A DNA stretch of 6,641 nt from NCBI GenBank assembly GCA_023248785.1, contig JAHFDX010000063.1:4467-11107 (forward strand), written 5' to 3'. Under the pieces are notes generated by a model, which did not search any database, was not told the origin of the DNA, and worked only from the letters and a program-made list of their open reading frames with translations. Of this stretch, positions 1-6,056 are shown piece by piece (the stretch's first letter is position 1; the number at the start of each line of letters is the position of its first letter). Made by a program: the position numbers and the translations under genes. This stretch comes from Myxococcales bacterium (GTDB lineage: Bacteria > Myxococcota_A > Polyangia > Polyangiales > Polyangiaceae).

Positions 1-992
1 TTTCCGAACGCGACGTACTGGAAGCCGGGGTCAAGGCCGCGCGGGAAATCGCAAGCTTCGACCTCGCGGCAGTAACGCTCTTCGACCCGGAAGCTCGAAT
101 ACACGAGGTGTGCGCCGTCACAAGCATTGCGGGCGAACTCGACGAGATTGCGGGAGTTCGATTTGCGCACAACACCGGCCTTGTCTCGATGGTTGTCGAA
201 AATCGCTTCCATCTTCCGTATCGGTGTGAGTACGACATGCACCAAGTCGTGCTGAGCAAAAGCCATCCATGGCCCAAGTACCCTGCACTTCTCGTGTTGC
301 CTCTGCTCCTTCGTGACCGAGTGCTCGGGACACTCATCTTGGGGGCAAAGCGGGCGAATGCGTTCGTTGACTCGGTGCGGTCGACCCTCGAGGTTCTCGC
401 CAGCCACCTCGCGGTCAGCTTGTCAAACGCGCGAATGGTGCGCGAGCTCGAAACCATGGCGACAACCGACGGCCTCACGGGACTTCTCAACAAGCGCAGC
501 ATGCTTGAACAAAGCGAGCAAAAGCTTGCCGCAGCCGTGCGATTCGGTCGCCCACTCAGCGTACTCGTCGTTGACCTTGATCACTTCAAACGCGTGAATG
601 ACACGTACGGACACGATGTTGGCGATGTGGTCATCCGAGGTTTAGCAGAGATCTTGAAACGCCAAAAACGCACGACCGATCTAGTCGCGCGATTCGGCGG
701 AGAGGAATTTGTAGTCCTCTGTGAGCAAACTGATGAGCACGGGGCGCTACTCCTCGCGGAGCGGATTCGCGAGGAGCTCAAGTGCACCTCATTTCACAGC
801 GACACAGGAAGGCTCTCCATCACGTGCTCGCTCGGAATTTCGACGTTTCCCGCGGCCGGACGCTCATGGGATGAGCTCTTCAAGGCGGCAGATGATGCAC
901 TGTACATCTCGAAGCGTGGAGGGCGTAACCGGACCACCGTGTGGGCCGGCCCCTCGCCAAAAAAAACCGCACGGGCCCCACAGAGAGCCTAG
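1..992 (+). CDS. GAF-GGDEF diguanylate cyclase, 5'-truncated by window edge
   Basis: The reading frame is open from nt 3 to the TAG at 990-992, giving 329 visible residues; the true start lies left of the window. GTG 108 is an internal valine, because the frame upstream of it continues good GAF-like sequence. Visible residues about 1-150 look like a GAF sensor domain, followed by a helical linker (SLSNARMVRELETMATTD) and a GGDEF domain. The metal/substrate motif DLDHFK is at residues 191-196. The active-site motif GGEEF is at residues 232-236 (nt 696-710). An RTTD inhibitory I-site lies exactly five residues before GGEEF (residues 223-226). Family knowledge: such proteins condense two GTP into c-di-GMP, with feedback inhibition at the I-site. 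The intact GGEEF suggests an active enzyme. The GAF ligand is unknown. An A8 run (959-966) lies in the last codons. The next gene is 184 bp away, so this gene is probably not in one tight unit with it. Confidence 0.93.
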   Translation, partial: SERDVLEAGVKAAREIASFDLAAVTLFDPEARIHEVCAVTSIAGELDEIAGVRFAHNTGLVSMVVENRFHLPYRCEYDMHQVVLSKSHPWPKYPALLVLPLLLRDRVLGTLILGAKRANAFVDSVRSTLEVLASHLAVSLSNARMVRELETMATTDGLTGLLNKRSMLEQSEQKLAAAVRFGRPLSVLVVDLDHFKRVNDTYGHDVGDVVIRGLAEILKRQKRTTDLVARFGGEEFVVLCEQTDEHGALLLAERIREELKCTSFHSDTGRLSITCSLGISTFPAAGRSWDELFKAADDALYISKRGGRNRTTVWAGPSPKKTARAPQRA

Positions 993-1146
993 ACCCTAGA
1001 AGCCCGCTGGTTTTCGCCGATCCCTTCGCGCTGGCGTTGTCGGACTCGCTCAAAATACATGAGTATTCCTCGCTCGTCCTCCTAGCCATCGCTCGGTTTC
1101 GACGAAAACGAGCGGCCTTCCAGAGAAAACCAGCGGTCTCCTAGAC
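988..1146. repeat. Imperfect long inverted repeat with flanking direct repeats (MITE-like or structured intergenic element)
   Basis: The arms at 996-1015 and 1125-1144 are complementary at 18 of 20 positions, including a perfect 12-bp core (CCGCTGGTTTTC at 1004-1015 against GAAAACCAGCGG at 1125-1136). The arms enclose about 109 bp that itself folds. The heptamer CCTAGAC occurs at 988-994 and again at 1140-1146, at the two outer ends, which resembles a target-site duplication although it overlaps the arms. The left heptamer contains the stop codon of the cyclase gene. No T-run follows the right arm, so it does not look like a standard terminator. It could be a non-autonomous miniature element, a structured RNA in the cyclase 3' UTR, or a bidirectional transcription barrier. 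Only one copy is in the window, so repetition in the genome is not shown. Confidence 0.5.
1090..1114. other. Inner hairpin within the intergenic inverted repeat
   Basis: CGCTCG at 1090-1095 pairs with CGAGCG at 1109-1114. After one mismatch (G1096/A1108), TTTC at 1097-1100 pairs with GAAA at 1104-1107, leaving a 3-nt loop. It sits inside the long inverted repeat, just left of the right arm. It has a G/C-rich base but no downstream T-tract, so it is not a convincing intrinsic terminator. It supports the idea that the spacer is structured as RNA or single-stranded DNA. Confidence 0.5.
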
Positions 1147-1176
1147 AGACCACCGTTCGGGCATCATGTTCACCCA

Positions 1177-1521
1177 ATGACCGACGAGAAAAAGCCCGAT
1201 GCGCTCACAGACGTGATGGCAGGATTTGGCCTCTTGCTCCGCGCGGCCAAGACCACAGTCAATCGCCTGCCCACCGAAAGGCTCGAGCGGGCGCTCGCCG
1301 ATGGCGCAAAGGAGGTACAGCGGGCATTCGTCAATGTCGGAGAGACGATCGAGCGCGAGATTTTGCACCGAGAGCCCGGACACGAAAAACCGCACCAAGA
1401 TCCGAAGGACCAGGCCCCTACGCAAGCACCCAAGGAAGCGACGGCCGATGCTCCTCCGAAGGAGGGCAACGTCGACGGACGCGGTCCACGTGTGTCAAGC
1501 GACGACTCAAAGCAGTCGTAA
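1177..1521 (+). CDS. Small charged protein of unknown function
   Basis: ATG at 1177 to TAA at 1519-1521, 114 residues. I do not recognise the family. The N-terminal half (about residues 8-65) reads as amphipathic helices: a hydrophobic patch (GFGLLLRAA) is followed by a heptad-like charged segment through REILHRE. The C-terminal half (about 66-114) is rich in P, K, E, D, Q and A with PK-type repeats and is probably disordered. There is no signal peptide, no clear membrane span and no cysteine. No good Shine-Dalgarno sequence precedes the ATG, so the start is less certain. The longer minus-strand frame covering the same bases is poorer in protein-like composition. The stop is 33 bp before the P5C dehydrogenase start, so co-transcription with it is likely. 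Function cannot be assigned. Confidence 0.65.
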   Translation: MTDEKKPDALTDVMAGFGLLLRAAKTTVNRLPTERLERALADGAKEVQRAFVNVGETIEREILHREPGHEKPHQDPKDQAPTQAPKEATADAPPKEGNVDGRGPRVSSDDSKQS

Positions 1522-1554
1522 ATTCTAACACCGGGTTCGAGTACCATTGAGCCC

Positions 1555-3180
1555 ATGTTCGATCTGCCACGCTCGCTCGCGCTCCCAACCAACGAACCCA
1601 TCTACGAGTATGCGCCGGGAAGTTCGCAGCGCGGATTGCTTAAGTCCCAACTCGCAGCGCTCTCCGGAGACACGATTGCGCTGCCGCATGTCATTGACGG
1701 TCTCGAGGACACAACGGGCGAGCGATTCGAGGTGCGCGCACCGCACGACCACAGCGTAACGCTTGGCTTCGCACATCACGGTCGCGAGACGGTCACGCAA
1801 CGCGCGATGGATGCCGCGAGAAAGGCTTCGGCGGAGTGGGGCCGAACGAGCTTCGAGTTTCGCGCGCGCATTTTTTCAAAGGCCGCTGATTTGCTTGCCA
1901 CCGATTGGCGTATGAGACTCAACGCAGCGACCATGCTCGGTCAGAGCAAGACAGCTCACCAGGCCGAGATCGACAGTGCGTGCGAGTTCATCGATTTCTT
2001 GCGCTTCAATGTGGCGTTCGCCTCGCGAATGGTGGAGCAGCCAATCTCAACAGCCGGCATATACAACGTCGTCGAACTGCGGCCTCTTGAGGGCTTTGTG
2101 CTCGCCATCACGCCATTCAACTTTACTGCCATTGCCGGCAACCTACCTGCCGCACCTGCGCTGCTTGGTAACGTGGTTGTCTGGAAACCATCCGAGAGCC
2201 AGGCACTGGCTGCACACTACACCATGAAGCTCTTTGAAGCCGCCGGATTACCGCCCGGTGTCATCAACCTCGTGCACGGCGACGGAGCGAGCGTGGCCGA
2301 AACGTGCCTTGCGCAGCGCGATCTTGCCGGTGTGCACTTCACCGGCTCGACCGACGTGTTCCGGCACCTGTGGCAACGGGTCGGAACAAACATTCGTAAC
2401 TATAAAAGTTACCCAAGGCTAGTCGGCGAAACCGGCGGGAAGGACTTTGTTTTCGCACACCCCTCTGCAGATTTCGATTCGCTCGTCACGGCGCTTGTTC
2501 GCGGAGCGTATGAGTTTCAGGGACAAAAATGCTCCGCCGCGTCGCGTGCGTACGTTCCACGCTCGATGTGGCCTAAGTTAAAAGATGCTCTCGTTGGAGA
2601 AATTGAACAGTTGCGGGTCGGCGACGTACGCGATTTCAGGAACTTCATGGGTGCCGTGATCCATGAGCGTTCTTTCACCAAGCTTGACCGGGTCATTGCT
2701 GCAGCGCGCGCCGACGCGGCGTGCACCGTCCTTACGGGAAAAACCGATCGGACTGCGGGTTGGTTTATATGGCCCACGCTCATTGAAGTTCGCGAACCCT
2801 CACACCGTCTGTTGTCCGAGGAGTTTTTTGGTCCCGTTCTTTCCCTCTTCGTGTACGACGATGCGCGCGTCGAAGAAACGCTCGGGATCATCGACCAAAC
2901 GAGCCCCTACGCGCTTACGGGCGCGATCTTTGCGAGCGATCGAAAAGCACTCGCGCACGCTGCAGACAAGCTCCGACAAGCCGCAGGCAATCTCTACGTG
3001 AACGACAAGCCAACCGGCGCCGTGGTGGGGCAACAACCCTTTGGGGGAGCGCGCGCCTCGGGGACAAACGACAAGGCGGGAAGTGCACTAAATCTTTTGC
3101 GTTGGGCCTCACCACGCACAATCAAAGAAACGTTCGCGCCTCCAATCCGAGTCGCCTACCCGTTTATGGATGATTCGTAG
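1555..3180 (+). CDS. pruA: L-glutamate gamma-semialdehyde dehydrogenase (1-pyrroline-5-carboxylate dehydrogenase, ALDH4A1-like)
   Basis: This 541-residue enzyme oxidises glutamate-gamma-semialdehyde (hydrolysed P5C) to glutamate with NAD+, the final step of proline and ornithine catabolism, in the cytoplasm. It resembles mitochondrial-type ALDH4A1 over its whole length, starting with the N-terminal NEPI segment at residues 13-16, which supports the ATG at 1555. Landmarks: ISPFNFTA-like ITPFNFTA with N189; LVGETGGKD with the general-base E292; EFQGQKCSAA with the catalytic C326; the late motif EEFFGPVLS; and the C-terminal PFGGARASGTNDK at 495-507, which is characteristic of P5C dehydrogenases. 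Length is normal for a monofunctional enzyme rather than a PutA fusion. No strong ribosome site is visible; the gene begins 33 bp after the small upstream gene. No proline dehydrogenase is in view. Its last 17 bp overlap the end of the opposing gene. Confidence 0.94.
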   Translation: MFDLPRSLALPTNEPIYEYAPGSSQRGLLKSQLAALSGDTIALPHVIDGLEDTTGERFEVRAPHDHSVTLGFAHHGRETVTQRAMDAARKASAEWGRTSFEFRARIFSKAADLLATDWRMRLNAATMLGQSKTAHQAEIDSACEFIDFLRFNVAFASRMVEQPISTAGIYNVVELRPLEGFVLAITPFNFTAIAGNLPAAPALLGNVVVWKPSESQALAAHYTMKLFEAAGLPPGVINLVHGDGASVAETCLAQRDLAGVHFTGSTDVFRHLWQRVGTNIRNYKSYPRLVGETGGKDFVFAHPSADFDSLVTALVRGAYEFQGQKCSAASRAYVPRSMWPKLKDALVGEIEQLRVGDVRDFRNFMGAVIHERSFTKLDRVIAAARADAACTVLTGKTDRTAGWFIWPTLIEVREPSHRLLSEEFFGPVLSLFVYDDARVEETLGIIDQTSPYALTGAIFASDRKALAHAADKLRQAAGNLYVNDKPTGAVVGQQPFGGARASGTNDKAGSALNLLRWASPRTIKETFAPPIRVAYPFMDDS

Positions 3181-3730
3181 CCCATTGGACGCGCCAAAGG
3201 CAGCGTGCGCCTCCACGTCCCCGACATTGCGCATGCTTGCACATCACGCTTGCGAAACCTACGGTTCGCGCCATCTCAATGGACCAACCCGTAAGCGTGC
3301 AACAGAACAACCAGCTTGAAGTGCTTAGACCCAGCAGCTCAATCTCCGCGCCGCGCTCGGTGAACGTGAGCACGCGCATCTCCCCCTCATCGTTGTACTG
3401 GCGCCAAAGGCCCGCAATCCGCCGCATGAGAAATTCCGGCCGGGCGATGTAGGTCGCCATGCGAACGAGGGCCTGAGGCAAATTCGCGCGTGCAGCCGCA
3501 ATACCAATCTGCTCCGCAATCCGACCGTCTCGATGGCCCAACGCTTCTTCCGTGGCAGTGAGAAATTCAACGAACTCGGCAAATGGATGCCACGTGTTGG
3601 CAATCCCCGAATCAAGCCGCTCACACACTGCAGGACTGCACCGCGCACGAACGTCCGTCAATGTGGCTGGACCATAGGTCTGATCCACCCACCGCGCTGC
3701 ATTGAGGAGCCCCTGGAGTTTGACGTTCAT
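3164..3730 (-). CDS. V4R/HNOB-like small-molecule-binding domain protein (Myxococcota-type), last gene of pst-phoU unit
   Basis: 188 residues, ATG at 3730-3728 to TAA at 3166-3164. An N-terminal helical part contains WHPFAEFVEFL (residues 47-57) and precedes LWRQYNDEGEM (108-118). A beta-rich C-terminal part follows, with CC (143-144), GW (148-149) and a terminal cluster C164, H166, C169, C177 ending in RCLWRVQW (176-183). The spacing C-x7-C before an aromatic-basic strand resembles the end of V4R (4-vinyl reductase) and HNOB-like domains, which bind hydrophobic ligands, haem or zinc. Many Myxococcota proteins share this layout. No DNA-binding or enzymatic domain is attached, and there is no signal peptide. 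A GAAGG at 3738-3734 sits 3 nt before the ATG and overlaps the phoU stop, with only 6 bp between the genes. Translational coupling to phoU is therefore likely. The ligand and role are unknown; a link to phosphate is inferred only from position. Confidence 0.8.
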   Translation of the reverse strand: MNVKLQGLLNAARWVDQTYGPATLTDVRARCSPAVCERLDSGIANTWHPFAEFVEFLTATEEALGHRDGRIAEQIGIAAARANLPQALVRMATYIARPEFLMRRIAGLWRQYNDEGEMRVLTFTERGAEIELLGLSTSSWLFCCTLTGWSIEMARTVGFASVMCKHAQCRGRGGARCLWRVQWATNHP

Positions 3731-3733
3731 TCG

Positions 3734-3738
3734 CCTTC
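3734..3738 (-). promoter_or_regulatory. Ribosome binding site of the V4R-like gene overlapping the phoU stop
   Basis: GAAGG on the minus strand shares bases with the phoU TGA (3739-3737) and is followed by CGA and the ATG at 3730. The spacing of 3 nt is short for a Shine-Dalgarno site, but terminating phoU ribosomes would be positioned on it, which suits translational coupling. Confidence 0.5.
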
Positions 3739-4444
3739 ACTCATCCCGGACCGCGCTTACGACAGCTCCTGATGACGTAAGATGTCGTACGTCTTTGCCA
3801 CCGATCATGAAAATGACCATCTCCGCGAGGTTGGTCGCATGATCTCCCACGCGCTCGAGGTACTTCGCAATCGATTGAACCCTGGTTGCGCGATAAATGT
3901 TTCGCGGGTCCTCCATCATGTACGTGAGAAGAACGCGAAAGACGTCTGCGTAGTGGGCATCGAGCTCGCCATCGCGCTCAATCACCATCTGCGCACACGC
4001 GACATCGCGCGAAACAAATGCATCGAGCGCGTTTCGCACCATGCCCCGCGCCGTGTCCGCCATGCGTGGCATATCGAGATATGGCTTTAGCGGGGGCTCT
4101 TCGTTGAGCTCAAGCACACGCTCGCCAATGTTGGCGGCCAGATCCCCAATTCGTTCTAGATCAGTTACAATTTTGAGCGCTAGCGTGATGAAACGAAGGT
4201 CCGAGGCGACCGGCTGCCTTCGGGCAAGGATGCGCATGCATGCGTCGTCGACTTCAAGTTCGAGACGATTGACGAATTGGTCCGAATCGACCACACGGCG
4301 CGCGAGCTCGCTGTCACGTTCTACCAGCGCGCGCATGCTATCTGCGATCATCTCCTCAACACGCGCCCCCATGAGAAGCAAGCTCTCACGGAGTCGCCGA
4401 AGTTCTGTTTCGTATTGCTGATCGGAATGAAGGCGGGAGGTCAC
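3737..4444 (-). CDS. phoU: Phosphate transport/signalling regulator PhoU
   Basis: 235 residues, the usual length for PhoU. It is a cytoplasmic protein of two three-helix bundles. Each carries the metal-binding E-x3-D signature: DLERIGD at residues 95-101 and YLERVGDHATNLAE at 195-208. The segment RILARRQPVASDLR (71-84) is also typical of the family. PhoU restrains Pst transport and transmits phosphate status to a PhoR-type kinase (family knowledge). The start is GTG at 4444: an in-frame TAA lies two codons upstream, and residues from HSDQQYETELRRLRES align with the E. coli N-terminus. The purine run AAGAA abuts the GTG without the normal spacing, so initiation probably depends on translation arriving from pstB, which ends 26 bp upstream. 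The TGA at 3739-3737 is 6 bp before the next gene. Confidence 0.95.
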   Translation of the reverse strand: MTSRLHSDQQYETELRRLRESLLLMGARVEEMIADSMRALVERDSELARRVVDSDQFVNRLELEVDDACMRILARRQPVASDLRFITLALKIVTDLERIGDLAANIGERVLELNEEPPLKPYLDMPRMADTARGMVRNALDAFVSRDVACAQMVIERDGELDAHYADVFRVLLTYMMEDPRNIYRATRVQSIAKYLERVGDHATNLAEMVIFMIGGKDVRHLTSSGAVVSAVRDE

Positions 4445-4470
4445 TTCTTAAAGTTACTCGAAGTGTCACG

Positions 4471-5241
4471 CTATCCAAAGCGACCCGTAAGATAGTCTTC
4501 GGTGCGCACGTCGCTCGGCCGAGTGAACAAACGATCGGTGTCGCTGTATTCGATCAGCTCGCCGGACAGGACAAATGCCACATGGTCACTGACCCGCGCC
4601 GCTTGCTGCATGCTGTGCGTCGCAATTCCAAGCGTGTACCTCTCGCGCAGGTCGTGCATGAGGTCTTCGATACGCGCCGTTGCCATTGGATCAAGCACCG
4701 AACAAGGTTCGTCCAGAAGAATCACCTCAGGCCGCAGGGCAAGACTTCGCGCGATGCATAGCTGTTGCTGTTCGACGGTAGAAAGCGCCGTCGCCGGAAT
4801 GCGCAAACGGTCTTTGATTTGATCCCACAACCCGACCTCGTGCAAACATGATTCGACAATCGATTCCGCGTCCTGCGCGCGAATGCCGCTTAGTGTAAGA
4901 CCGGACAGCACATTTTCCCGCACGCTCATCGAAGGAAACGGATTCGGCTTCGCTGCAATCGTCGCAACTCGCCTTCGGACCGCGGAAGCATCTACTGCTG
5001 GATCGTAGATGTTCATCCCGTCGAGCAGAACGGCACCTTGCACACGAGCCCCCGACGTGAGCTCGTGCATTCGGCTGAGGCATCGGAGCAGGGTCGTCTT
5101 GCCGGAGCCGGACGGACCTATCACGGCCGTGACTGCTCCTTGCACCAGCGGAATGCGAAGTCGCTTGAGCACGCGCTCGGCTCCGTAGAACGCCTCCAAA
5201 TCGACCGCTTCGAGTTTTGCCTCCGCCTCCACGACTACCAC
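4471..5241 (-). CDS. pstB: Phosphate ABC transporter ATP-binding protein PstB, with divergent signature and Q-loop
   Basis: 256 residues, close to the E. coli length, and colinear with it to the C-terminal EDYLTGRFG. It would power phosphate import through PstC/PstA at the inner face of the membrane. Walker A is GPSGSGKTT (42-50), Walker B ILLDEP with catalytic E178, D-loop SVLD (181-184), and the H-loop H209 in ATHSMQQAARVSD. Two core motifs are altered without any gap: KPNPFP is preceded by IAA, so A97 replaces the Q-loop glutamine of the usual FQKPNPFP; and the usual LSGGQQQRL reads LSTVEQQQL, so residues 153-157 (nt 4771-4785) are LSTVE. The frame is otherwise intact and well conserved, so this is substitution and not decay. 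The start is GTG 5241, overlapping the pstA stop by 7 bp; GTG 5232 is an alternative start. Function as a normal PstB ATPase is likely but its mechanism may differ. Confidence 0.93.
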   Translation of the reverse strand: MVVVEAEAKLEAVDLEAFYGAERVLKRLRIPLVQGAVTAVIGPSGSGKTTLLRCLSRMHELTSGARVQGAVLLDGMNIYDPAVDASAVRRRVATIAAKPNPFPSMSVRENVLSGLTLSGIRAQDAESIVESCLHEVGLWDQIKDRLRIPATALSTVEQQQLCIARSLALRPEVILLDEPCSVLDPMATARIEDLMHDLRERYTLGIATHSMQQAARVSDHVAFVLSGELIEYSDTDRLFTRPSDVRTEDYLTGRFG

Positions 5242-6056
5242 CGAGCCATGCCGAGCTGCACACCCGAGCGCAATCGCAAAACGACAAGATGCATGGAAAG
5301 GATAAACACCATCATGATCAACGCGGAGGCATGTGCCCGAGTCGGGGGCAGATCGAATTGTAACGACTCATGATACACAAGAACAGCAAGCGGCCCCTCC
5401 TTCGCGGTCCCCATTGTGACAAGCAGCACAGCAGCCTCGCCAACACCTCGAATCAGTGCGGACACAATCGCCGCAATGATGGCGGTGCGAGTGCCAGGGA
5501 GAACGACACCGAGAAGTACGCTTAGACGTGAAGCTCCAAGCGCGAAGGCAGCCGAACGAAGATCATTTGGAACAGCTCGCGCGAGTGACTCCGTCGTCAG
5601 GATCATTCCCGGCAGAAGCATGAGAGCGAGCGCAATGGCGCCAGCCGCCATCGGCGACAGACCACACGAAGTCACGAACGCCGCACTCACGCCAACACCA
5701 ACGATCACCGACGGGACCCCCTGAGCCGCACGCGCGCACGCACGAACACCGCGCAAGAATCGGTCGTCTCGACCCTCGGAGAGGAGAAATCCGACCGCGA
5801 CAGCAAAGGGCGATGCAATGAGCCCCGCCACGGTCACCAAGACAACTGTGTTCTTCGCGCTGCCGGCAAGCATGCTCGTCCATCGCCACGCCGATTCGGG
5901 GGGCAACTCGCGGGGAATTGTGCGTAACCCGTAAAATCCATGCACGACGAGCCATCCAAAAAACGCAGCGAAAACAAGCGTGACCGCAAATGTAACGCCC
6001 GTAACGGCCGTAAATATTGCCGTGTCAAGCCACCGCCGCGAAGAAGAGGGCCTCAC
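5235..6056 (-). CDS. pstA: Phosphate ABC transporter permease PstA
   Basis: 273 residues as called, normal for PstA. About six hydrophobic spans are visible (roughly residues 13-37, 69-93, 112-132, 136-156, 187-212 and 243-262), so it is an inner-membrane protein. PSVIVGV at 115-121 is the PstA/PstC family motif. The EAA-type cytoplasmic loop that docks onto PstB runs from LRSAAFALGA (166-175) to VVLP (184-187), followed by the GVGEAA segment. The frame stays open for about 154 more codons to the right, but that part is low-quality, Cys/Arg-rich sequence antisense to nothing and overlapping pstC, so it is a shadow. I chose GTG 6056 because it forms a GTGA overlap with the pstC stop and has a GAGGA seven bases upstream. 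The TAG at 5237-5235 overlaps the pstB start. Confidence 0.94.
   Translation of the reverse strand: MRPSSSRRWLDTAIFTAVTGVTFAVTLVFAAFFGWLVVHGFYGLRTIPRELPPESAWRWTSMLAGSAKNTVVLVTVAGLIASPFAVAVGFLLSEGRDDRFLRGVRACARAAQGVPSVIVGVGVSAAFVTSCGLSPMAAGAIALALMLLPGMILTTESLARAVPNDLRSAAFALGASRLSVLLGVVLPGTRTAIIAAIVSALIRGVGEAAVLLVTMGTAKEGPLAVLVYHESLQFDLPPTRAHASALIMMVFILSMHLVVLRLRSGVQLGMARW

Noticed and set aside
1037..1066. Possible promoter in the spacer (TTGTCG at 1037-1042 and an AT-rich stretch at 1052-1067)
   Set aside because: No convincing -10 hexamer at acceptable spacing; the AT-rich stretch is better described as a weak 5-bp hairpin (AATAC/GTATT).
1004..1136. Intrinsic terminator for the cyclase gene
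   Set aside because: The arms are about 109 bp apart and neither the long repeat nor the inner hairpin is followed by a T-run.
1170..1601. Minus-strand 143-codon frame opposite the small gene at 1177-1521
   Set aside because: Ser/Gly/Arg-rich shadow composition running across two gene ends; no motif and no operon context.
2517..2891. Minus-strand 124-codon frame within pruA
   Set aside because: Antisense shadow of a strongly conserved enzyme; Arg/Ser-rich with no recognisable motif.
4041..4421. Plus-strand 126-codon frame opposite phoU
   Set aside because: Arg/Ser-rich repetitive shadow of the phoU coding strand.
4727..5287. Minus-strand 186-codon frame overlapping pstB in another frame
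   Set aside because: pstB has full family motifs in its own frame; this one is Arg/Cys/Ser-rich without motifs.
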